14,652 bases of DNA from JBPCRW01 sp050996405 (GTDB taxonomy: Bacteria > Acidobacteriota > Blastocatellia > Pyrinomonadales > Pyrinomonadaceae). Under the pieces are notes generated by a model, which saw only the letters and a program-made list of their open reading frames with translations, did not search any database and was not told where the DNA came from. Below are positions 1 through 6,613 of this stretch, one piece after another. Each line of letters opens with the position of its first letter. Position 1 is the stretch's first letter. The stretch spans positions 1 through 14,652 of the forward strand of contig JBPCRW010000179.1 of assembly GCA_050996405.1 (NCBI GenBank), given 5' to 3'. The position numbers and the translations under genes were made by a program.

Positions 1-208
1 GCGTTAAGTTTTTGTCTCGCGGCAGGAAATAAAAAGACTGAATAAAAAAAGCGGAATTAGGAGTTTGGCAATCGAAAAAGTTTGGCGGCTGGTCATCATT
101 TTTATTTTCAAATTACAATAAGGAATCCGTCAAACGACAAATCGAGTTTTATCTGATACTATCGCAGAAACCGATTCAGTATTTTAAGGTAAAAGGAGAA
201 GAAAAATT
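1..208. other. Upstream region without a supported gene
   Basis: No convincing coding region is visible here. One forward frame is open from the left edge to a TAA at 43-45 and could be the last 14 codons of an upstream gene, but the stretch is too short to support. The only clear signal is the AGGAG ribosome binding site at 194-198, ten bases before the ATG of the DUF937 gene. I could not find a convincing -35/-10 pair; GATACT at 155-160 resembles a -10 but has no matching -35. Confidence 0.5.
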
Positions 209-823
209 ATGTTTTCACTTGAAGATTTATTAGGGCGGCAGCAAGGCAGCGAGGCGGTTAATCAAATCAGCCAGCAGGTCGGCGCAGAACCGAGTTTGGT
301 GAACAGCGCGGTGCAGATGGCTTTGCCGATGATTTTGAATCAACTGGCAAATAATACTTCGACACCGCAGGGCGCGGAGAGTTTGAATAACGCGCTGGAA
401 AAAGACCACAGCGGCGGCGGACTGCTCGACAGTCTCGGCGGTTTGGGCGGTCTGGCAAGTTCGATTTTCGGCGGCGGGCAGACTTCGCGTCAAGCGGACG
501 CGGGCGGAATTCTCAGCCATATTTTCGGCAGCAATCAAGGTCAAGTCGCGCAGCAGGTCAGTAATAACACGGGCTTAAGCACCGGACAAACCGCGCAGAT
601 TTTGATGATGCTCGCGCCGCTCGTGATGAATTATCTCGGCAGCAAAAAGCAGGAACAGGGACTCGACGCGGGCGGACTGTCAAATATGCTTGGACAGCAG
701 CAGCAGCAAATTCAACAATCGCCGCAGGGCGGATTTTTAAATTCGATGCTCGACCGCAACCACGACGGCAGCATGACCGACGACATCGCTTCGATGGCGA
801 TGAATTATTTTAGGAATCGCTAA
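209..823 (+). CDS. DUF937 family protein (YidB-like)
   Basis: A 204-residue soluble protein rich in Gly, Gln, Asn and Ser, with no signal peptide or membrane segment. It shows the DUF937 pattern: a helical N-terminal half (about 14-50) and a second helical block (about 112-145) that resembles the first (QQVGAEPSLVNSAV against QQVSNNTGLSTGQT), joined by a low-complexity Gly-rich stretch at 68-100. The C-terminus (182-192, DRNHDGSMTDD) has the acidic DxNxDGS spacing of EF-hand or dockerin calcium loops, which is common at the end of DUF937 proteins. A poly-Gln run lies at 163-170. The ATG start is supported by AGGAG ten bases upstream. The family has no established function. The next gene is 181 bp away across an inverted repeat, so it is probably a single-gene unit. 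Confidence 0.8.
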   Translation: MFSLEDLLGRQQGSEAVNQISQQVGAEPSLVNSAVQMALPMILNQLANNTSTPQGAESLNNALEKDHSGGGLLDSLGGLGGLASSIFGGGQTSRQADAGGILSHIFGSNQGQVAQQVSNNTGLSTGQTAQILMMLAPLVMNYLGSKKQEQGLDAGGLSNMLGQQQQQIQQSPQGGFLNSMLDRNHDGSMTDDIASMAMNYFRNR

Positions 824-830
824 TGATAAA

Positions 831-906
831 TGGTAAATGGTAAATGATGCGTAGCGAATTGAAAGCGTCTGCTGATGAAAACCAATTCACCATTTACCAT
901 TCACCA
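831..906. repeat. Inverted repeat built from TGGTAAA-type heptamers
   Basis: The left arm 831-849 and the right arm 888-906 are reverse complements at 17 of 19 positions, around a 38-nt loop. Each arm is itself a short tandem array with a 7-bp period: TGGTAAA units on the left, and CCATTTA / CCATTCA / CCATTAT units on the right. It starts eight bases after the DUF937 stop codon, so a hairpin in RNA could help terminate or stabilise the 3' end, although no T-tract follows directly. It resembles the short tandemly repeated heptamers known from other bacteria, such as the STRR sequences of cyanobacteria. Confidence 0.7.
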
Positions 907-1004
907 TTATTATCCTTTTCTTTGAAACAACTTTTCGTTTTTCTGCGTAGTCAGAAACGAACAAATCTTTTCTAAAAATTTATTTACAGTTTACAAAGGA
1001 AAAT

Positions 1005-3614
1005 ATGAATCTGAAATCATTTCGTCTGAAATTTTTCGCGGCGGTTTTCGCCGGTTTGTTTTCGTTCGCGTCGTTTGCGGCTCAAGCCCAAATGCCGAAT
1101 CCGGGCAGAGTTAAGCAGCTTCCGCCCGCTAATTATATTCGTTCACGCAATGTGGACATTAAGCACGTGGCGATTGATTTGCGCTTTGACTGGGACAAGG
1201 AGCAGGCTTACGGCTCGACGGTTGTGACGCTCGCGCCGTTTAAAGATACAGACCATTTTACGCTCGACGCGGCGCAGATGCAGATTAGTGCCGTCACGCT
1301 AAACGGCAAACCGCTCAAATTTAATTACGCGGGCGGCGACAAAGACGACAATCTCGAAATTATGCTCGACCGCGTTTATAAAGCGGGCGAAGACATCGCC
1401 GTCAAAATCGATTACCGCACTTCTTATGTCAACAAAGCCGATGCCGATACCGCAATCGGAAATTTTGGGCGCGGCATTCGATTCATCAAACCGACCGTTG
1501 ACAATCCTTCAAAACCGCGCCAAATCTGGTCGCAGGGCGAAACGGAATTTAACCGCTACTGGTTTCCGTCTTACGATTCGCCGAATGATTTCAGAACTTC
1601 GGAACTTCGCGCGACGGTCGAAAAACCTTTCACGGTTGTCTCGAACGGCAGGCTGGTTGATGTCAAAGATAACGGCGACAACACGCGAACTTTTTACTGG
1701 AAAATGGACACGCCGTATTCAAATTATTTAACGTCAATCGTCGTCGCCGATTACACGGAAATTAAAGACGGAAATTATCTGGACGTTCCGGTCATCGCTT
1801 ATGGTTATCCGTCAGAAGCCAAAGAAGTTGCCGAAACAACCAAACGAGTTCCGGCGATGGTCAAATTTTTCTCCGAAAAAACGGGTGTCAAATATGCGTA
1901 TCCGAAATATTCGCAAGCGGTCGTCGAAGATTTCGGCGGCGGAATGGAAAACATTTCCGCGACGACGCAGATTGAAGAAATGATTCACGATTCGCGCGAA
2001 TTGCTGGACGGCGATTCCGATTCTTTGCAGTCGCACGAACTCGCGCATCAATGGTTCGGCGATTACGTGACGACGCGCCAATGGTCGCATATCTGGCTCA
2101 ACGAATCGTTTGCGACTTATTTTCAGGCGTTGTGGGACGAAGAATCAAAAGGTCACGATTACTTTTTGTATCAAGACGTTCGCGCCAATCAGAATACGGT
2201 TTTAGGAACTTGGGCGAGCGGCAACCGTCGTCCGATTGTAACGCAGTATTACGCCAACAAAGACGCGATGTTTGACAATTACGCATATCCGGGCGGCGGC
2301 TCGGTTCTGCATATGCTGCGGAAACATCTCGGCGACGAATTGTTTTTTAAATCGCTCAATCATTATCTCGTAACAAACGCGCATAAACCCGTCGAAACCG
2401 AGCAGTTGCGAATTGCGATTGAGGAAGCGACCGGACAATCGATGGATTGGTTTTTTGACGAATGGCTTTACAAAATGGGTCATCCCGTTTTTGAAGTCAC
2501 AAAAAATTACGACGCGGCGACGAAAAAATTGACGATGAATGTCAAGCAGACGCAGAAAATCGACCCGAACAACGCATTTCCGCAGACCGAATTTTTCCAA
2601 ACTTACGTTGACGTGGAAATTGACGGCAACGTTCAAAGAGTTTGGATAAAACCGCAAGCCGAAAACGTTTTCACTTTTGACGCTCCCGTCGAGCCGAAAA
2701 TTGTCAATTTCGATTATGAAAGCACGCTTTTAAAAGAACTCAAATTCGACAAACCGACCGACGAACTTATTTATCAACTGCAAAACGATAAAGACGTTTT
2801 GGGCAGACGTTGGGCAATGGGCGAACTGACCGCAAAGGTAAAAAGCGCGCCAGCCGATAAAGAAAAAATTCTGGCGGCTTTTCGGATGGCGGCTGAAAAC
2901 GACAAACTTTATTTGAATCGCCGCGCGGCACTCGCGCAAATCAGAAGTCTTGTCGCGCCGCCGCAAATGAGTCCGCTGGCTGAACCGCCAGCCTTGACAC
3001 TTGACGCGGCGACGGTGGCGACTTTGCAAAAGCTGACGAAAGATGGAAATTCGCTGGTTCGCGCCGATGCGATTTCGCTTTTGGGAGCGACGAAAAATGC
3101 GGCATACGCAGACCTTTATCTGACGGCTTTGAATGACCCCAGCTATACGGTAATTGATTATGCGGCTGGAGCTTTGGGCGAGACGAAAAGCCCGCAAGCC
3201 TACGACGCGCTGTTAAAATTGGCGAACACGCCTTCGTGGAAAGGTCGCATTCAAATGGCGGGTTTGGGCGGCTTGGCTGCTTTAAACGACAAACGCGCTT
3301 TTGATGTCGGCTACAAAATCGCCAACGACACAACGCAGCCGATGAGCGTTCGCTCGGCGGCTCTGGAAATCGTCGGCGCAACCGGCAAGGGCGACGCGCG
3401 CGCCTATCCTTTGATATTCGACGCTTTCAAAAAAAATCTGGACGCGAATAATTTTCGAGGGATTTTTAACGGCTTGCAGGCGATTATCAAACTCGGCGAC
3501 CCGCGCGGTCAGGAAGCCTTTGATTTGATGAAAGCGAAATTCAAAAACCAGCCGAATATTTTAGGTTTTGTCGCGCAGCTTGAAAGTCAGTTCAAAGCAT
3601 CAGTCGGCAAATAA
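1005..3614 (+). CDS. Secreted M1 family zinc aminopeptidase with HEAT-like C-terminal tail (copy 1)
   Basis: An 869-residue protein. Residues 1-29 form a signal peptide ending in AQA-Q, so the enzyme is exported to the periplasm or outside. An M1 N-terminal beta domain (about 40-250) precedes the gluzincin catalytic domain. The exopeptidase motif GGMEN is at 312-316. The zinc site is H344-E345-L-A-H348 with the third ligand E367 after exactly 18 residues (HEXXH-X18-E, in NESFA). Y428 fits the position of the transition-state tyrosine. From about residue 580 onward there are alpha-helical repeats of the HEAT / PBS-lyase type, instead of the usual M1 C-terminal domain. It should remove N-terminal amino acids from peptides, probably for peptide scavenging; its substrate preference cannot be read. 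The start has AAGGA at 996-1000, four bases upstream. It is the first of two tandem paralogues. Confidence 0.93.
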   Translation: MNLKSFRLKFFAAVFAGLFSFASFAAQAQMPNPGRVKQLPPANYIRSRNVDIKHVAIDLRFDWDKEQAYGSTVVTLAPFKDTDHFTLDAAQMQISAVTLNGKPLKFNYAGGDKDDNLEIMLDRVYKAGEDIAVKIDYRTSYVNKADADTAIGNFGRGIRFIKPTVDNPSKPRQIWSQGETEFNRYWFPSYDSPNDFRTSELRATVEKPFTVVSNGRLVDVKDNGDNTRTFYWKMDTPYSNYLTSIVVADYTEIKDGNYLDVPVIAYGYPSEAKEVAETTKRVPAMVKFFSEKTGVKYAYPKYSQAVVEDFGGGMENISATTQIEEMIHDSRELLDGDSDSLQSHELAHQWFGDYVTTRQWSHIWLNESFATYFQALWDEESKGHDYFLYQDVRANQNTVLGTWASGNRRPIVTQYYANKDAMFDNYAYPGGGSVLHMLRKHLGDELFFKSLNHYLVTNAHKPVETEQLRIAIEEATGQSMDWFFDEWLYKMGHPVFEVTKNYDAATKKLTMNVKQTQKIDPNNAFPQTEFFQTYVDVEIDGNVQRVWIKPQAENVFTFDAPVEPKIVNFDYESTLLKELKFDKPTDELIYQLQNDKDVLGRRWAMGELTAKVKSAPADKEKILAAFRMAAENDKLYLNRRAALAQIRSLVAPPQMSPLAEPPALTLDAATVATLQKLTKDGNSLVRADAISLLGATKNAAYADLYLTALNDPSYTVIDYAAGALGETKSPQAYDALLKLANTPSWKGRIQMAGLGGLAALNDKRAFDVGYKIANDTTQPMSVRSAALEIVGATGKGDARAYPLIFDAFKKNLDANNFRGIFNGLQAIIKLGDPRGQEAFDLMKAKFKNQPNILGFVAQLESQFKASVGK

Positions 3615-3624
3615 ACACGAACCG

Positions 3625-3664
3625 AAAATAAGCGGAGAAAATTAAATTCTCCGCTTATTTTTTT
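3625..3664 (+). terminator. Intrinsic terminator after M1 peptidase copy 1
   Basis: A perfect 15-bp stem (3625-3639 with 3647-3661) around a 7-nt loop is followed by a T-run ending at 3664. The left side is A-rich, so it may also work for the opposite strand. It begins 11 bases after the stop codon of copy 1 and ends 34 bases before the preferred start of copy 2. Confidence 0.9.
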
Positions 3665-3698
3665 GGGAATCACGGCAATTTGAAAAAGGATGAGAGAA

Positions 3699-6314
3699 AT
3701 GAATTTTAAGTTTTTCGGCAAAACTTTCTGGCTTTCGATTTTGATATTTTTGATGGCGTTTTCGTCAACCGCTCCGGCGCAGACAAACGGCAATCAAGAC
3801 GAGAAAAACCTTCCGCCCGCGCATTATATTCGCAGTCATGATTACGATATGCGAAATATTTCGCTCGATTTGCGCTTTGACTGGAACAAGGAACAAGCCT
3901 TTGGAACGGCAACGTTGACGCTCGCGCCGTTCGCGCCGAATCTTCAAAAAATAAATCTCGACGCGGGTTTGATGATAATCAATTCGGTGAAGTTAAACGG
4001 CAAAAATTTAACTTTCGATTACAACGAAAAGGAAACGCTTTTGAGCGTCAATCTCGACCGCGTTTATAAAATCGGCGAACCGCTGACATTTGTCGTCGAT
4101 TATCGCACGAAGGGCGAAATCGTGCCGACTACGCTCGGTTTCGGCGGCGGCGGCGGGCTGAAATTTATCAAACCTGCGGCGGACAATCCAAACGGGCGAC
4201 GGCAAATCTGGTCGCAGGGCGAATCCGATTACAACCGTTTCTGGTTTCCGTCCTATGATTCGCCGAACGATTTTGCAACGACCGAATTGACCGCGACCGT
4301 CGAAAAACCGCTGTTCGTCGTTTCCAACGGAAAGCTGATTGAGCAAAAAGATAACGGTGACGGCACGGAAACTTTTCACTGGCGAATCGACGCGCTGCAC
4401 GCCAATTATTTAACGTCCATCGTCGTCGGCGAATACTCGGAAATCAAAGGCGATTACGCGGGAATTCCGGTTTCGAGCTACGTTTTTCCGAACGAATTAA
4501 AACAAGGCGAGGAGACGACCAAACGTCTGCCCGAAATGGTGAAATATTTCTCCGAAAAAACGGGTGTGAAATATCCGTATGCCAAATACGCGCAGACGAT
4601 AGCGACGGGTTTTAGCGGCGGAATGGAAAATATTTCGGCGACGACGATGACTCCGGCTATGATTCAGGATTCGCGTTCGCTGCTCGATAACGACAGCGAT
4701 TCTTTGCAGTCGCACGAACTCGCGCATCAGTGGTTCGGCGATTATGTGACGACGCGCGAATGGTCGGACATCTGGCTCAACGAAGGTTTTGCGACATTTA
4801 TGGCGGGAATCTGGACGGAGCATCACGAAGGGCGCGACGCATATCTGCTGGAGATGTGCGGCAATCAAAACCAATATCTGCAAACGTGGAAACGCGGAAG
4901 CCGCCGTCCGATTGTCACGAAATATTACACGAACGCCGACGCGCTTTTCGACGTTTATCCGTATCAGCGCGGCGGCGCGGTTCTCAATATGCTCCGCACT
5001 TTTACGGGCGAAGAAAATTTCTGGAAAGCTATCAATCATTATCTCGTCACAAACGCGCATAAACCCGTCGAAACCCAGCAATTGCGAATTGCGTTTGAAG
5101 AAGCGACCGGACAATCAATGGACTGGTTTTTCGACGAATGGCTTTACAAAATGGGTCATCCCGTTTTTGAAATTACAAAGAATTACGACGCGGCTTCAAA
5201 AACTCTAACGATGAATGTCAAACAGACGCAGAAAAAAGATTTGACTTCCCCGTATCCGCAAGTTGAATTTTTTCAAACGCCCGTCGATATTGAAATCGGC
5301 ACGGCTTCGGGCGTGCGCGTCGAGCGTGTAAAAATCGAACCGCAAGTCGAAAATGTTTTCACGTTCAAAGTTGACGCTGAACCGAATCTGGTTAATTTCG
5401 ATTACAACGGAACATTGATAAAAGAAGTTAAATTTGACAAATCTTACGCCGAACTCGCTTTTCAAATGAAAAAAGACCCGGACATTATCGGGCGTTTTTG
5501 GGCATTGAGCGAAATCAAAGCGAGCCTGCAAAATAATCCGAATAAAGAAAAAGCGATTTCGGATTTGAGCGAAGTTATGACGACGGATAAGGCTTGGCAA
5601 ATGCGCCGTGAAGCGATTAACGTTTTTTCCCAGCCGCAAATATCGCCGCGCCGCGCGAATCCGGCAATGACGGCTGTTTCCGGCGTTCAACCAAAAACGG
5701 ATTTTACGCCGGAAACAATCGCGGCTTTGCAGTCGGCGACGAAAGACGAAAAATCTCTGGTTCGCGCCGCCGCAATTCGCGCGCTCGGACAACTGCGCGA
5801 CGTAAAATACGCGCCGCTTTTTATCAGCGCGCTCGACGATCAGAGTTACGCGGTTGTCGAAGCCGCCGCGCAATCGCTCGGCGATACAAAATCGCCGGAG
5901 GCTTTCACGCAGTTAGCCAAACTTCTCGAACAGGATTCGTGGCGCGAACGCATTCGCGCGGCGGGACTCAACGGTTTGGCGGCAAGCGGCGATAAACGCG
6001 CTGTCGAACTCGGTTTCAAATACACCGACAAATCGTATCCGACTAATGTCCGCGCCGCCGCGCTCGCGGTTTTAGCCAGTTCCGGCAAAGGCGACGCGCG
6101 AGTTTTTCCGCTGCTGCTCGCCAACTTTAAAAAGTCTCTGGACGAAGGAAATTTTAACGCGATTTTCGGCGGCTTTAACAGTTTTATCCGGCTTGGCGAC
6201 CCGCGCGGTCAGGAAGCCTTTGATTTGGCGAAGGAAAAATTCAAGGGCAACGGGCAGATTATGCCAGCCGTTTCACAATTTGAAACGCAGTTCCAAGCCG
6301 CGATTCAAAAATAG
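3699..6314 (+). CDS. Secreted M1 family zinc aminopeptidase with HEAT-like C-terminal tail (copy 2)
   Basis: An 871-residue paralogue of the preceding gene in the same orientation. I prefer ATG 3699 over the in-frame ATG 3690 because AAGGA at 3686-3690 then sits eight bases upstream; the 3690 ATG overlaps that ribosome binding site. Residues 1-28 are a signal peptide ending in AQ. Catalytic features are all present: GGMEN at 307-311, H339-E340-L-A-H343, third zinc ligand E362 (NEGFA, again X18), and Y422 in the YxRGG context. HEAT-like helices occupy about 580-871. Compared with copy 1, the residues around the third ligand differ (NEGFATFMAG against NESFATYFQA) and a Gly run is present near 149-153, so specificity may differ. 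A strong terminator lies between the two genes, so expression needs either read-through or a promoter inside the end of copy 1. Confidence 0.93.
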   Translation: MNFKFFGKTFWLSILIFLMAFSSTAPAQTNGNQDEKNLPPAHYIRSHDYDMRNISLDLRFDWNKEQAFGTATLTLAPFAPNLQKINLDAGLMIINSVKLNGKNLTFDYNEKETLLSVNLDRVYKIGEPLTFVVDYRTKGEIVPTTLGFGGGGGLKFIKPAADNPNGRRQIWSQGESDYNRFWFPSYDSPNDFATTELTATVEKPLFVVSNGKLIEQKDNGDGTETFHWRIDALHANYLTSIVVGEYSEIKGDYAGIPVSSYVFPNELKQGEETTKRLPEMVKYFSEKTGVKYPYAKYAQTIATGFSGGMENISATTMTPAMIQDSRSLLDNDSDSLQSHELAHQWFGDYVTTREWSDIWLNEGFATFMAGIWTEHHEGRDAYLLEMCGNQNQYLQTWKRGSRRPIVTKYYTNADALFDVYPYQRGGAVLNMLRTFTGEENFWKAINHYLVTNAHKPVETQQLRIAFEEATGQSMDWFFDEWLYKMGHPVFEITKNYDAASKTLTMNVKQTQKKDLTSPYPQVEFFQTPVDIEIGTASGVRVERVKIEPQVENVFTFKVDAEPNLVNFDYNGTLIKEVKFDKSYAELAFQMKKDPDIIGRFWALSEIKASLQNNPNKEKAISDLSEVMTTDKAWQMRREAINVFSQPQISPRRANPAMTAVSGVQPKTDFTPETIAALQSATKDEKSLVRAAAIRALGQLRDVKYAPLFISALDDQSYAVVEAAAQSLGDTKSPEAFTQLAKLLEQDSWRERIRAAGLNGLAASGDKRAVELGFKYTDKSYPTNVRAAALAVLASSGKGDARVFPLLLANFKKSLDEGNFNAIFGGFNSFIRLGDPRGQEAFDLAKEKFKGNGQIMPAVSQFETQFQAAIQK

Positions 6315-6333
6315 AATTTTCCAATTAAACTTT

Positions 6334-6368
6334 AAGGCGCGGACTGTTGAAACGGTTCGCGCCTTTTT
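6334..6368 (+). terminator. Intrinsic terminator after M1 peptidase copy 2
   Basis: The stem AAGGCGCG (6334-6341) with CGCGCCTT (6358-6365) extends inward by six further pairs (6342-6347 with 6352-6357, two of them G-U) to a TGAA tetraloop. The right side runs into a T-tract at 6364-6368. It lies 20 bases after the stop codon. Confidence 0.9.
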
Positions 6369-6427
6369 CTATGAAATTGTTTGTCGGAAACAAATCGAAA
6401 TCGCGTTCTCTAGAATTGTCCTTTTGA

Positions 6428-6523
6428 TAGGACTTTCTCAAAAATGCAGAAACACGCACGAAGTAAGTGTGTTTTTTTCTTCTTTACTTCGTGCGGGCTT
6501 CCGCAAAAAATGAGAAAGTCCTA
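6428..6523. mobile_element. 96-bp imperfect palindrome, possible MITE-like insertion
   Basis: The ends TAGGACTTTCTCA (6428-6440) and TGAGAAAGTCCTA (6511-6523) are perfect 13-bp inverted repeats. A second perfect 12-bp pair lies inside: CGCACGAAGTAA (6455-6466) with its complement at 6484-6495. Between them the arms are partly alike (TGCAGAA against TGCGGAA). The hexamer CTTTTG occurs at 6421-6426 and again at 6524-6529, directly after the right end and one base before the left end, as a target duplication would. It has no coding capacity. It could instead be a non-mobile palindromic intergenic repeat. Confidence 0.55.
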
Positions 6524-6532
6524 CTTTTGTAA

Positions 6533-6554
6533 TACGCGAATATCTTTTCGCGTA
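6533..6554. repeat. Small perfect hairpin upstream of the patatin gene
   Basis: TACGCGAA (6533-6540) and TTCGCGTA (6547-6554) form a perfect 8-bp inverted repeat with a 6-nt spacer, 59 bases before the start codon. There is no T-tract, so it is not a standard terminator; it could be a protein binding site or an RNA hairpin in the 5' leader. Confidence 0.5.
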
Positions 6555-6613
6555 AAATAAAAGCAGGCAATCAGTTAAAGCTAAAAAGAATCCAAGTTTT
6601 CAGAGAATTTATT

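Noticed and set aside
935..960. Terminator hairpin upstream of the first M1 gene (TCGTTTTTCTG with CAGAAACGA)
   Set aside because: The stem is bulged and is not followed by a T-tract; a regulatory role cannot be supported.
4497..5873. Long minus-strand open frames opposite the second M1 peptidase (205 and 222 codons)
   Set aside because: They are antisense to a gene with intact catalytic motifs, show no recognisable domains, and arise from the strong codon bias of the real gene.
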